Below, one piece after another: positions 35,904 to 47,339 of a stretch of DNA of 64,000 bases. The notes beneath the pieces are model-generated. The model made no database searches and was not told where the DNA came from. It worked only from the letters and a program-made list of their open reading frames with translations. The position numbers were made by a program, and so were the translations under genes. The first letter of the stretch is position 1, and the number at the start of each line of letters is the position of its first letter. The stretch is from Ipomoea triloba (lineage: Eukaryota; Streptophyta; Magnoliopsida; Solanales; Convolvulaceae): contig NC_044916.1 in NCBI RefSeq assembly GCF_003576645.1, positions 12,389,980 through 12,453,979 of the forward strand, written 5' to 3'.

Positions 35904-36496
35904 ATACAAAATTGGACGTTTGTGTCATTGTGTGTATAGCGAGAACACTTTATTATTATTATTATTTATTTGACAATTGACAATGTAATTAGGATATTGG
36001 TTGGACGTTTGTGTGTATAGGCGTATAGCAACCTGCTCCGATCCGCTATAAGAAGTTACCTAAAAATGTACTATTTATCAAATGAGTCCATTACTTTCAT
36101 TCTTTATTCTTTCACTTTTACTTCATGAAGTGACAAGATATGATGAGTTATCTTTATTCGGTGGGTTTCAAAAAAAAGTATCAACATCAAACTTTAAGGA
36201 ACATAACTTGGGAATCCATGTAGTAATTTCCGTATCAAACTTAATTGGTAGACTTCTCTGCATCTCAACCGTCTGTCAAATCACACTATTGGAAGGCATA
36301 CTTGGGCAAATTATATATGTTACACAGTGCATTATGGACCCTGGCCATGTACATAGAATTTAATTTCATAATACATAGAATTCATATTCATAATATACAT
36401 ATGCATAAACATAAATAATGAACATGAATTCTGTGTATTATGTTAAGTGTTTATGTGACCTCAGTTATATAATACACAGAATTCGTGTTCATAATA

Positions 36497-36535
36497 AAAT
36501 GGACGAATTCTACAATTACCCTATAACTTAGGTAA
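36497..36535. repeat. MITE scrap in the ALMT promoter
   Basis: gaattctacaattaccctat and the following aactta match the right end of the foldback MITE at 1967-2276. It ends about 15 bp before the CCAAT motif. Confidence 0.5.
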
Positions 36536-36551
36536 AATTTATTTTGATTGA

Positions 36552-36716
36552 CCAATTGGACCGTGATATCTGTATAAATAGATGTATTGTTGAGCTTGAA
36601 CTTGGAGTCCTTCGACACCTCTTCAGTCCGCTTCTCCATCCCTCTTCAATATAATTCCCATCCTCTCTCTCTCTCTCTCTCAAATCTATCTTCTCGATCG
36701 TTTAATTTCTTCATTA
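36552..36716 (+). promoter_or_regulatory. ALMT core promoter and 5' leader
   Basis: CCAAT at 36552 and a good TATA box TATAAATA at 36573-36580 predict transcription from about 36605. The leader to ATG 36717 is C/T-rich with a (CT)n run at 36663-36681, common in plant 5' leaders. The start site is inferred. Confidence 0.65.
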
Positions 36717-38996
36717 ATGGCAGCGGTCCATCCGTCGTCTTCAAGTGCAAGGAGTGCAATAACAGGCGGGTTTAAGGTGAGGGACAAATTGGTGGGGATA
36801 GCCAAGGAGGCAATCAAGATTGGAAGAGATGATCCCAGAAAACTGACGCATTGTGTAAAGGTGGGATTAGCTCTCACCTTGATTTCTTTGCTATACTATT
36901 TCAACCCTCTCTATGATGCTTTTGGCCAATCTGGAATCTTGGCTGTCTTGACTGTGTTCTCTGTCTTTGAATTCACAGTTGGTAAGTTTCACTTTCATCT
37001 CAATCAATACTACTATACTATACTATACTTCTTTACTTACATCTATCCCATTTTAGTTATTTAACATATTCTTTTTTCTAATTAATAGGTGAAACACTTT
37101 CCAAATGCTTTAACAATGTTTTAGCTACGCTTTTAGCAGCTTCACTGGGGATTGGAGTTGTCTACTTGACCCAACTTTTAGGCCAAGTTGGTCAGCCCTT
37201 TATCCTTGGCACAGTAATCTTCATTCTAGGTATGTGTAAGCTAGGATCTAAAGTAATTAGGGCTTAGGGTTAGATTCTTCAATTCCATCTTCTTCCAAAC
37301 TAGAAAGATATAAGGTTTAAATTTGCCGCAAGGGTATTGCACGACGTATATTACTTGTAATTATGCAGTTGCCTTGTCAAACTTGGCAAGATTTTTCGAT
37401 CCAATCGAAAACAAGTACAATGATGGAGTAATGGTGTTTATTCTCACTTTTATCATGATTGCGATTTCCGGTGACCGAGTGGAGAAAATCTGGAAAATGT
37501 GTTATCAGCGGGTGTTAGCGGTGATCATCGCCAACGCCATCTGCATAATCATTTCAATTATTGTTTTCCCAGTTTGGGCCGCAGAAAATCTACCAAACCT
37601 GGTTGCCGATAATATAGACAAGGTTGCAAAATCATTGGAAGGTTAGTTCAAGCAAGGAAGACCCACTAGTACATAAATTTGCTATTTTACTTTTTAAAAT
37701 AATATTACTAATTGGTGATGGAATTATATTTGTATATTATTCTTCAGAGTTTGGGAAAGCGGATGAGGAAAGTGTTGACAAGGCATATGATGATGACAAA
37801 GACTATGAAGATGTCATAAACTCTAAAGACTCGGAGAAATCTTTGGTGAGCGCGTACTACTGTGAATATTTTGTATAGAGTTAATTTCAAATTTAGTCCT
37901 CTGATTATTACTCATTACTAATTTTAGTCTATTAGCTTTTAAAGTTATAAAACTTAATCCTTATGAATTGAATCCTTTCTAATTTTAATCCATCATTTCT
38001 CGTGTCAATCATTAACATTAAGAGTAAAATTGAAAAGTTATGACCATTTCGTCAATTGCTTTTTACACACGGAAGACGAAACCCTAATTTCATTATTCTA
38101 TATCAGTGCTAATTTCACCTAGGCCAGTTCAATCACATAAGAAAAATGTTTACCATGAATAAAAATTGAAAAGGCCGGATTAAATACTCTAAGACTTAAT
38201 TTGGTAATTTTATAAGTTAAGAACTAAAGATGACTAAATCTGAATTTAACTCTTATGTATGTATGTATGTATGAAACGAACTTGCGTGTTTTTATTAATA
38301 TTATTATTGTTATTATTATTTGTAGTACTGACAACTTAAAAATTGATGATTATTACTAATAGAAATGCTTAATTACTGAATTTGTAGGCAATACATGCAT
38401 GGTGGGAGTTTGATCCATGTGGTTTTGGATTTGGTAACCCATGGGACCAATACATAAAAGTGGGAGATCTTGTTAGGGAATGCGCTTCACATATTCAATC
38501 ACTTTCCTGCTTAGCCGCCTCTGAATCTCATCAGGTACTAATTTAATTAACTTTACATGATGATGATGATGAAATAAAGTAATGATATAATTAGGGAAGA
38601 AAGAATGAAGCCGCATAGCATGTTGAAATTAATTGAATGCAGGCCCCTACGGAGTTGGCGAGGAGAATGAAAGAAGCATGCACGGTAATATATTCAGAGT
38701 CAATTAAAGCCTTAAGAGAGCTATCATCAACCATAAAAACCATGACGCATCCATCACCGGACATTACAACCCATCTGGAAAGCGCAAAGGCCGCCATAGC
38801 TGACCTCCAGGCCTCCCTGCAGCTCGACGCCAACGCCCAAAACCTCCGGGCTCTCGACGAGGCGCTCATTATCATCAAGCTCACCGCTGGGGTTGATAAA
38901 ATCTGGGAAGCTACCCAAGAGCTCTCCGAAAACCCCCTGCGCGCGCCGCTCCACGACAGCCCAAGCGATGACAATTTCTCCACCCTACCGTGCTGA
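36717..38996 (+). CDS. Aluminium-activated malate transporter (ALMT)-type anion channel
   Basis: Six exons join in frame: 36717-36981, 37089-37229, 37369-37641, 37748-37845, 38388-38534, 38643-38996; all introns are GT-AG and the product is 425 aa. The family forms anion (malate) channels in plasma or vacuolar membranes. Evidence: about six membrane segments within residues 47-205; GILAVLTVFSVFEFTVGETL (73-92), close to the family FEFTVGATLSKG; FPVWAAENL (202-210); and a soluble C-terminal half with helical ALRELSSTIKTM. The family WEPxHGRF motif reads WEFDPCGFGFG (265-275), and the protein is shorter than the usual 450-600 aa. Exon 3 could start at 37333 in frame, adding 12 residues; 37369 fits the family better. 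Intron 4 carries a MITE. Substrate and membrane cannot be told from sequence. Confidence 0.9.
37877..38256. mobile_element. MITE inside ALMT intron 4
   Basis: AGAGTTAATTTCAAATTTAG at the left faces TAAATCTGAATTTAACTCT at the right; the interior is non-coding. It lies between donor 37846 and acceptor 38387 and accounts for most of the intron. Confidence 0.65.
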
Positions 38997-39015
38997 TCCA
39001 TGATGTAGTTCATCA

Positions 39016-39310
39016 GGGCCGGATTTTAGGGCGTGCAAGATGAGCAACAGCACAGGGCCCAAAATTTTGAGGACCCCTAGTCTAACCCTGGGTTATATTT
39101 TACATGTGTTATGTTTAGATAAACTTATTAAATAAAATATTTGTAGTTTGTATTATGTTTACAATTTTGTTCATAATAAATAAAGTTTGAATTTGTTTTA
39201 GTATTTTTGCATTTTTCTCTTTGTAATTTTTTTTTCAATTCATAGTTTATTTATATTTTCATAGGGTCTCACTTATTTACCAGCACACGGCCCCGCAAAT
39301 AAAAAAAAAG
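39016..39310. mobile_element. hAT-like element just after the ALMT stop codon
   Basis: It starts GGGCCGGATTTTAGGGCGTG, as the element at 31445 does, and is flanked by GTTCATCA (39008-39015 and 39311-39318). It begins 19 bases after the ALMT stop. An AATAAA lies inside at 39177. The TSD phase could shift by two bases if the element begins CAGGGCC. Confidence 0.7.
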
Positions 39311-40320
39311 GTTCATCACTCATCATTTACTTGGTCAGCACTTCCTGAGTATTTAGTCTTATTACGTTACCACTTCCGTTTGTTTGTCTTGTATTCGTTG
39401 AATTTAGGGCAACGAATTGAATCATATATTCTGTAATATATACTTGACCTTTAAGACAAATATTACTTACCGGCTCAAATGTGCCAGTCTTAAAAAAAAC
39501 AAACAAACAAACAAATGGCATTAATTATATACCAAGCGCCAAAGTAATTTTTTTTTAGTACTACTGACTCTGTTATAATTAGTATCTGTTCATAGCTACT
39601 TTCTCAACCTACTGAAGCACAAAGAATCAACAGTTATATATATCATATATTTTATATATTCTGTAATATATATAATATACTTGACCTTTTAAGACAAATA
39701 TTACTTACCGGCTCAAACGTTTCAGTCTTAAAAGAAAAACAACCGCAAAGTCATTTTCAGAATCTGATCTGAAGTGTTGTCTTATATTATATCTGAACCG
39801 CATTACCGCAAAGTCATTTTCAGTTTTTTCACATTATATTAATCACTAAATGTATTATATTATATCTGAACCGCATTAAATACATCTCCTTGACTGTTGT
39901 TTTCCCTTTTTATCACAACCCGGCCTCCCTCGTCGTTTTGAGAGGTGTTTGCTCCCTGGTCTCTTCTTTCAAATTTCATTTCGTGACCTGTTGAACTGCT
40001 CGTGCGGACAATCGACCTAATCAACCTTCTTGATCATGTGCTGAGGTTGGATTCTTATGAATGATTTGAAATTAGCTTGCTTTTTGGTTTAGAAAAATTT
40101 AAAAAAAAAAACCATATGTTTAGAATCCAAATTAATGCACCCCTAAGTTTATAGATGATATATACCACAACATCAGCAATGAACCATAATGCATCAGCGA
40201 TTAAGAAGAAATGTCAGCATTAACAAAGTCCTTTAATTTTGTAAATTTTAATGGCTTTGTGATCATTATAATTTTAATAATTTAATTCCATTAAAAATAA
40301 TCTACTATTTGTTATTACTC
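39311..40320. repeat. Repeat-rich intergenic stretch
   Basis: acttgacctttaagacaaat..ttaccggctcaaa occurs twice (39444-39492 and 39680-39728), flanking a partial reverse SINE (39551-39636). At 39744-39880 a stretch of about 70 bp (ccgcaaagtcattttcag..tatctgaaccgcatta) is tandemly doubled. The rest to 40320 holds nothing recognised. Confidence 0.55.
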
Positions 40321-40321
40321 T

Positions 40322-40442
40322 TTAAAATATGGGTCACACTTGTGTGAGACCGTCTCACGGCTCAATCTATGAGACGAGTCGGGTAACCATATATAATTTG
40401 GGTCATCAAAACCAACATATTAAAGACCAGCCCATAATCATG
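40322..40442. mobile_element. Half of a GTGTGAGACC foldback MITE
   Basis: cacttgtgtgagaccgtctc through ccaacatattaaagaccagc matches the left half of the element at 44796-44985. It is cut by the hAT-type end starting at 40443. Confidence 0.5.
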
Positions 40443-40585
40443 GTTGCAGTAGTACGGGCTAGGCGCTAGTCGGGCACCGTACCCGAGTAGCGCCTAGGAC
40501 CTAGAGCCTTGGCGACGTCTAGGTGGAATCTAGGCGAGCACAGACTTGCAGTTTGAGAATTTTAATGAGATTGTTTTCAACATTC
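40443..40585. mobile_element. hAT end of the CATGGTTGCAGTAG family
   Basis: CATGGTTGCAGTA followed by ctaggcgctagtcgggc matches the left end of the element at 29618. It is interrupted at 40586 by a CACTA terminus. 44668-44768 (..ctaggcgctaggcgctcc, ending ttttttcaaccatg) could be the other end, but the flanks (cccataat versus ttgaatat) do not match. Confidence 0.5.
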
Positions 40586-41259
40586 ACTAGTACAAAAACA
40601 GTCATAGGCTACACCTGTAAAAGTGTTTTTGCTACACCTCTACAGGTGTAGCCTATGCTACTGACGCTAAAAGGGAAGGCGTTCCGCGCCACCCATTACG
40701 GGTGCCGAGGAAAGCATTTAACTTTCTTCTTTTTTTTCTTTTTTTTTTTTAAATAAATACTTTCCGCGGCACCTGTAGCGTAGCAGGTGCCACGGAAAGT
40801 AATAAAATAACATTAAATTAAGGCTTTCCGTGGCACCTAAATTAAATATTAAAAATACTTTACGCGGTATCTGCACGTAAACCTCTTTTTTTTAATATTT
40901 AATTTAAAATTACAATTAATCCAATTTTTTGTATTTAAAACCTCCTCAAAATTTTCCAAATCATCCCACTCAACATCAAAATTTATAAACCTATATCTAT
41001 CTATTCACAATGATATTTTTAAACCAACACATACATGACTAATTTCAAATTAATAACCAACACAAATAACAATTTTCAAACAAACACAAATATTTAGTTT
41101 TAAACCAACACATACTATTTAAAGCCAACACAAACATCACCATCCACCAACACATGCAAACATCACCACAATTCACACTACCCTTCACAATTAATAATAA
41201 AAAAACAACATGCATCACAATATAACAATAGAGATAATCATGTTTATAAAACGAAATAA

Positions 41260-43860
41260 AGTCTACACGCACTCTTCTAGAAAATATTTTGCCCACAACT
41301 CTCGAACTTCTTCTATTTCATTCATAGAATATGTGGTTTCTTCCAATGCCTACAAAACAAATTAATTAGGGTTATTAGTTAACATATTAATTTATAAATT
41401 ATAATTTAACTATATATAATATATAGCTCTATTTAAATTACTTACCGTATCTAAACGATCAACCATTGAACACTTGGTAACGATATCATACATGTATCGC
41501 ATTGTATAGTATCCACATTCAAAACCTCCGGATTTTTGTTGACACTACAAAATATAGATATATATTAGTTCATGTTAATAGCATATTAAAACCATAAAAA
41601 ACACTAAGGTTAGTATCATATATATATATATATATAGACACACACACACACACACATATATATAGATTTCTATTCAAATGTGGCCGTGCCTTCCAGTGCG
41701 ACCGTCCGGTTTACACCACTCAATGTTACGAAATACACCACAATGAAAATGCATTTCTTAATATGAAATGCACCACTCAATGTTATTTGTGTGGTGCATT
41801 TCTTAATATTGAGTGGTGCATTTCTTAACATTGAGTGGTGTCAACCGCACGGGAAGGCGCGGCCACACCTGAACATGACCCTATATATATATATATATAT
41901 ATTAAAATTCTAATATTATAAAACACTTCAAATAAAGTTATTGAGTTATATAAAATAGTATAATAAAAGACTTACTGATGATGATACGGTGCCAATATTT
42001 ATTGTTGATCCTTATGTGTATTCATAACATGAATCAAATATGATATAATGGTTTCACAATTGTTGTTGACCATATCCGCTGAAATTTGTGTTGGACATGC
42101 AAACCCAATCGATGTTACTCCATACTGCTTACACAGATTATTCAAAAACCTGAAAAATAACAAATCAACCAATTTCAATAAGCATAAATAACAAATGTAT
42201 ATAAAACAAATGAATAATTTAAAACTTACATCATAAACACTTGTATAATCGAGACATAGCCAATTCATTGTTAGCAAATCCTTGATATCCTCTAACATCA
42301 CAAAAATACTATTGACATTTCCATGATTGAAGACTGTCGGGTCCAAATCCATATCAATGTATTCCTTGTCACCAGGAAATGATGCCAAGGTCTTGACTAG
42401 CCGCTTGCAGTTTTTTCCCAAAAGCATAAACACATTTTTCACCTAGAAGTGGACCAAGTCTAGGAGTAGCAGTAGCAAATAGATCAACACTTGGGTCTTT
42501 TATTGGCTTATTTTGTCTTGGTGACCTTATTTTGACATTTTCATACCAATATAAAATTGTAATTATACAAATATTTAAAACATATCAAGATATTTAACTG
42601 AATTAATAACTAATATAAGAATGCATACCTCGTCCAACAGAACTAAATGAATAGGCCATTGTGTTTAAGTACCAACAACATCATCAAAAGTCTCATACTA
42701 CAACACTGGCACGGGAGAAGACAATCCTGATCTGCACCCATAACCAATTCATCTACCATGACTTTGACATGGTTAGGTAACACCGGCTGATTATGCACTA
42801 CTATTATCTCAGCTGTAGTTGGTAAGCCGTACCCTGTGCAACCACAAACATCTTGCCATTGGGACCACATTGTGCAAGGCTACACTTTTTTTTTTGCCCT
42901 ATTGTTAAAAATATAAAATATATATATGTTAGGTTTAAATTTAAAAGAAAATAATAGTTTGAATATGAAATAATTTTTAATATTACCTTAATTGTGGTTA
43001 CTGGATATGCATCAACCGAATGACAGCTGCTTCGGGTCGGAGGTATATCACAAGACGCATAAACACTTTAAGGAGTGCCAGCTAAAACTCCTTGTGGACA
43101 TTGGCTTGCGGCTAACATGTTCTTCATCAATATATTGAGTTGCTGGGTGAGCATGTCAATCTTGGGTTGCACCTCTAACAATGTGGCTTGCCTACACTTT
43201 TCCAACATCTTTTCTACCTCAGCAGTAGGCGTAACTCCACCCGATGTGTGCTGTTTCTGCTCTAGTTTACCAAAAACTTGTCTGATGCTCGAGTATGAAC
43301 CAATTCCTCTCACAGTACCATAACCACGTTTCTGCTCTGATGTACCAAGAGCCGATGTCAGTATGTCATCATATCTATTCGGTTGAAATGTGCCTTGACT
43401 AACTTCATCACATTTTTCTATCTGTTTCAACCAATAAGATAAAACCAAGTATTAGTATTGATACGAATCTTATATATTCTTATAATAAATTGTTTTTAAA
43501 TAATACTTACAATTTTGTGAAACTCCTCCTATGTTTTCTCATTCGTAATGTAATAACTTTCTTCTTCTAACTTCTTAAGTTTTGCGCATACCCAATCAAA
43601 ACTCAAAGTCTCAGATTATATCACAAATTAACAATAATTAATAATACAATATAATGAATCATTCACAAAATTAAAATAACTAGGGTTGGCGATTTACTTG
43701 TTTTCTCACACAATTTCCCTTGAGAACAAGGGCCTTCAGTACAGTCAATACTTCAGTTTGAGTCTTTGAAACCACCGGCGTCCACCAGTCAACAACGGCT
43801 TCGGGCTTCCACCGGACCACCACCACAGAGAGTCAGTGGATTGTCACTTATAATTGTAAG
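41260..43860 (-). pseudogene. CACTA accessory protein: Transposase_24-like plus ULP1-like protease region
   Basis: Read on the minus strand: 43850-43700 gives DWWTPVVSKTQTEVLTVLKA; 43620-43510 FDWVCAKLKKLEEESYYI with an internal TAG; 43448-43068 the core (DDILTSALGTSEQKRGYGTV, RGIGSYSS); 42820-42740 LPNHVKVMVDELVMGA; 42440-42230 DIKDLLTMNWLCLDY; 42155-41970 GFACPTQIS and ILAPYHH; 41550-41455 CQQKSGGFECGYYTMRYMYD; 41350-41270 NEIEEVRELWAKYF. The order fits the plant Ptta/En/Spm protein with a C-terminal cysteine protease domain of SUMO-protease type. Gln and Cys of the protease site are visible, but the HW-containing exon was not found. The TAG and missing exon suggest it is dead. Confidence 0.65.
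41672..41882. mobile_element. Small MITE inside the CACTA
   Basis: tcaaatgtggccgtgccttc faces the complement of ggaaggcgcggccacacctg, and cacaatgaaaatgcatttct-type words pair inside. (TA)n runs flank it on both sides. It lies where the missing protease exon would be expected. Confidence 0.55.
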
Positions 43861-43894
43861 ACAAAAAATTGAATTAATTCTTTAATTAATTACA

Positions 43895-43895
<1 letters not shown>

Positions 43896-43954
<59 letters not shown>

Positions 43955-44284
43955 CTTGGAAATAAATAATACCACGAGGTCCCATAGGAATGGCTATTCT
44001 TAGTCGAAGTCTAAATTAGAACCATTAATCTCAATCAAAGTCTCTTCAATTGACATTATATTCATATATATAGCGTATAGGACAGGAGAAATACGAGTAA
44101 TAATACACTATACAGGTAAACAGACAATTTTACCCCTTCATTTGACCTCAACTTAATCAAAATTTGACTAAAGGACCGACATTGGAAAGAATTTGAAAGT
44201 CAAGGGACTTAAATTGTCCAAATTAAAAGTTGGGGACTAATTTTGGGAAATCAACATAGTCGGAGGACCATTGCTGGAATTAAC
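43896..44284. other. (TA)n run and repeat debris
   Basis: The (AT)n run covers about 43896-43948; 43950-43998 matches 33742-33793 (gaaataaataataccacgag-like, ggaatggctattct). 44080-44284 contains ttggggactaattttgggaa and ggaccattgctggaatta, the inner words of a constantly recurring MITE type. No gene. Confidence 0.5.
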
Positions 44285-45062
44285 TCCTTTTTTAATAATA
44301 AAAGTTTTTTTTTTTTGTTCAGTGTATCCAAAAATAACAAATAAAAAAATTAAATCATATACTTTATAATTTTATATTATGTGATATTTTCTTTGAACTT
44401 TAGACATGTATATAGTTTACATGTTTAATCAACTTCTAAAAGTCTTTGCTGCTTAATTAATTAGTCTAGGTCACTGAAAACCATTTACCCTATCAAAATT
44501 TCAAGGTTCACACTCGTGTGCAATCATTATTTAATAATAATGAAGAGTTGTGGATATAAAAGAAGATAAAAGAGTTTTAATTAAGAATGATAAAGTATTA
44601 TATAATTTATAATTATTAGTATTTAAAAAATTGAAAATATTTTAAAAATAAAATAAAAAAATACATTGGCGCCTAGGCACTGATTAATCTCCACCTAGGC
44701 GTCCTAGGCGCTAGGCGCTCCCCGAGCGCCCGAGGAGCACCTAGCGATTTTTTCAACCATGTTGAATATCACTTACCTCATCAAAATTCCAGGAGTCACA
44801 CTTGTGTGAGACCATTTTATGCGTCTCAATCCGTGAGACGGGTCGAGTAATCATAATTTGGATCATCAAAACTAACATATTAAAGGCCAACTCATAATAT
44901 TAACTATGACTCAAATTATGTTGATCTGACCCGTCTCACGGATTAAAACTCATGAGACGGTTTCACACAAGTTTTTGCTAAATTTTAAATACAATATTTT
45001 TATGAATAAGAACATATATTATATGGATATAGATTTATAAAAGAGAGAGAGAGATTAATTAG
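44285..45062 (+). repeat. Duplicated block D, counterpart of 13830-14090
   Basis: 44285-44515 matches 13830-14030, and 44770-45060 matches 14012-14090. The inserted piece 44515-44768 ends with a hAT-like terminus, and a foldback MITE (44796-44985) splits the aaaattcca site that is intact at 14018 and 21545. Confidence 0.65.
44796..44985. mobile_element. GTGTGAGACC foldback MITE, 190 bp
   Basis: GTCACACTTGTGTGAGACC faces the complement of ..gagacggtttcacacaagt, with inner pairing of cgtgagacgggtc and gacccgtctcacg. Flanks aaaattcca / aaattttaa resemble a degenerate 9-bp duplication; the empty form is in the related blocks. Confidence 0.65.
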
Positions 45063-45068
45063 TAGGTT

Positions 45069-46276
45069 TAAAAAATAAAATTAATACGAAATTAATTCTG
45101 TAACAGATGAATTAAGTCTCTGAACGATCACAAACGAGAACCAGAGGAGTAAACCCGAGGAGTACTAGAGGAATCGGCCAACCACAAATTTCTTTGCGCC
45201 GGCATCCTCGCTTTTATACTTATGATCCAAGGCTTCCCACAACGCTTTCGCTGTGCCAATTTTACGATATACATCGTAAAGACCATCACACAATCCGTTC
45301 AGGATATAGTTGCGGCAAAGGAAATCCGAATCCTTCCAAAACCCAACTGCCATCACAGACTGTTGATCATGTTCCTTCAACTCTGGAACCCTCTCGGTCA
45401 AGAGCCGTGACAAGCCGATAGTTGCTAGGTAAAACAACATCTTTTGCTGCCACCTTTTGAAATTCAAACCAATCCGGTGAATTTCTCCGGCCTTTCAGCC
45501 GAACCACTCGGTACAGTAAGTACCCGCATCGTGGGGATGTACCCCTCGGTGCTTCCATCATCCTGTGAACCAACATCACTAGTGGAGTCTAGGATTGGGC
45601 AACATTATTGCCGTTCCCACCATTGTTGTTCTCAACAACATTTTCGTTCTCATTGTGAACTGGCAAAACGGGGTTCTCCATTTCTTCGAGGAAATTAGAG
45701 ACAAAACAGAAAGGTATAAGGTTCTCAATTCTGTTTATTTGCTTTTAAGACTGTTGATCAACTGTTTAGAAAATTATTAGAAATATTACTATGAAAATAA
45801 TATTTCTGGGAAAAAAAACAATGAGAAGAACGAAAAGGATAAACGGGAAGGGTTAACACGAGTCGAGCGAATCACTCTTTCCTTAAAACCTTATTTGCTA
45901 CCTCCCAAAACTGCTAGGAGCATTGTAGCCTAGGTTTCCCAGGATAAAACGTGTTACGATTCACAGTTTGAGCACCCAAACTGATGAACCCAGCGAACTA
46001 GAGTAACGGATGAACACAGTTTAAGAAAGGAGTAGAAGCAGAGTTTCGAGAGAGAAAAACAAATTGTTGTGTGTGTTGTCTTGTGTCTGTTGTTGTTGTA
46101 AATCTCCTGCTTCCACCAACGAATATATATAGGGGTTGAAGATTAAATAGCAATTAACCATGGCATTAATCTGATAATTAAATCAGATTTTTAACTCTTG
46201 TAACCGCTGACCATTACTTGAGATTTAATTCAAAATTTAAAAAATAGAATTAATACGAAATTAATTTTGTAACAAG
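45069..46276 (-). mobile_element. Deletion relic of a Ty1/copia element (LTR plus partial gag)
   Basis: On the minus strand the LTR starts TGTTACAAAATTAATTTCG at 46276, with tatatatattcg near 46130 and a leader to about 45700. The first 37 bases of an LTR recur at 45069-45105 next to the truncated gag, so the element has two LTR starts separated by 1.17 kb, with the rest of gag-pol lost. It lies in the block also present uninterrupted at 14090, 21620 and 53640. Confidence 0.7.
45165..45678 (-). pseudogene. Copia gag fragment
   Basis: It begins MENPVLPVHNENENVV at 45678, meets a stop after NNVAQS, and continues after a frame change as NFKRWQQKMLFYLATIGLSR (45467), KDSDFLCRNYILNGL and KYKSEDAGAKKFVVGRFL (to 45165). 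This is the conserved capsid region of copia gag proteins. No zinc knuckle, protease or later domain follows. Confidence 0.8.
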
Positions 46277-46740
46277 TACCAGGGGTCCTCTACTTGAGTT
46301 CTCTTGTTATCAAGTCACCCGAAGACTTAAACCTGAATCCTTAAGTCCTCTTGTTACCAAGTCACCCGTAGGTGCCGGCGCGGGATTTGATTTGCACCCC
46401 CCTGCGCGCGAGAGAGAGCCTCTATGCTATACAATTCACTAAGCCATAGAAAGGTTCTTGTATAAATAGTGGTGCAAACCCACTTCCCAAATCAATGTGG
46501 GACAAAAGCTTACTTCAAAGCTTTCCCACCATTTTTTCCACCTCAAATGGGTCAAGTTTGAGAACCAATTTCTCATTCACTCATTATCCGTTTTGTGCGT
46601 ACTATATATCAATCTCTTCGTCTAACTACGAAGAACCCGAATCCACTTTGACCCGACCCAAATCAGAAGTAGACCTGACATATATTTGTACCACAAAATA
46701 GCCACTAAAAATGCCATTTTTATGCTATTTTTTCCAACAA
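46277..46740. repeat. Unclassified repeat, right part shared with 47690-47822
   Basis: aatctcttcgtctaactacg, cactttgacccgaccc, gaagtagacctgacatat and tgccatttttatgctatttt recur at 47690-47822. gtataaatagtggtgcaaac near 46461 is promoter-like. It could be a solo LTR, but its limits are unclear. Nothing coding. Confidence 0.4.
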
Positions 46741-47339
46741 GGATTACGTAGATTGAGAAAATTTAATGATGCATCCCGGATGTTTTGTCAGGCTGAAGTG
46801 TGTGGACCGTTGAAGTTGGGGATTCAACCTTTTGGAGAAGAAGAAGAAAATTTAACGATGAGCTGGACTTCACTTGGTCGATGTAAAGAAGAAAGCAATT
46901 AGGTTTAGGTTCCTTTAATTAATTCAACAGAGTTTTAATTATATCAAACAATTATAATTATAATTATAATTATATTAAAATTATTAGATTTTGCAAAGAA
47001 ACACCCAAACAATATTAATTTTTTTAAAAGTGAAGTGGCTTATTTTCGTTCACCGTCAATGTATAGCACTTATACAGTGGCGGTGCATCAAATATTTTCA
47101 TGTTAAGGTCATATATGAAATATATGCATGTCAGATTATAAGCCTTAGATTATTTTCACCCATGCAATCATCTTTCACTTTTAAAATGCCTCATCATTAA
47201 ATTTGTAATTAATCTTTTAAAATACCTCATCATTAAATTTGTAATTAATCTTTTAAAATACCTCATCATTAAATTTGTAATTAATTACTATTCATTTTTC
47301 ATTTATGCAATTCTTTTTCCTCGCTTAAAGTGGTCCAAC
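46741..47339 (+). repeat. Broken block-D continuation and a 36-bp tandem repeat
   Basis: 46741-46775 and 46852-46885 match 53830-53885 but are separated by about 80 bp of foreign sequence. At 47174-47285 cttttaaaatacctcatcat..taaatttgtaattaat is repeated three times. Confidence 0.6.

Larger units (their letters stand above)
40586..43870 (-). mobile_element. Truncated CACTA (En/Spm-type) transposon
   Basis: It starts CACTAGTACAAAAAC, a CACTA terminus, followed by subterminal repeats of ggctacacctgta and ctttccgcggcacctg words in both orientations (40610-40880). The minus strand then carries the accessory ORF with Transposase_24-like and ULP1-like regions. The opposite terminus (complement of CACTAGTAC) and the main TNPD-like transposase are absent; sequence past 43870 is a (TA)n run and foreign repeat. 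It therefore depends on other elements or is dead. Confidence 0.75.

Noticed and set aside
37323..37368. Alternative earlier start of ALMT exon 3 at 37333
   Set aside because: It stays in frame but would insert 12 residues (GYCTTYITCNYA) not expected between conserved family segments; the acceptor at 37367-37368 fits better.
40443..44768. One large hAT element carrying the CACTA, with ends at 40443 and 44768
   Set aside because: Both ends belong to one family, but the 8-bp flanks cccataat and ttgaatat do not match, so two separate fragments are as likely.
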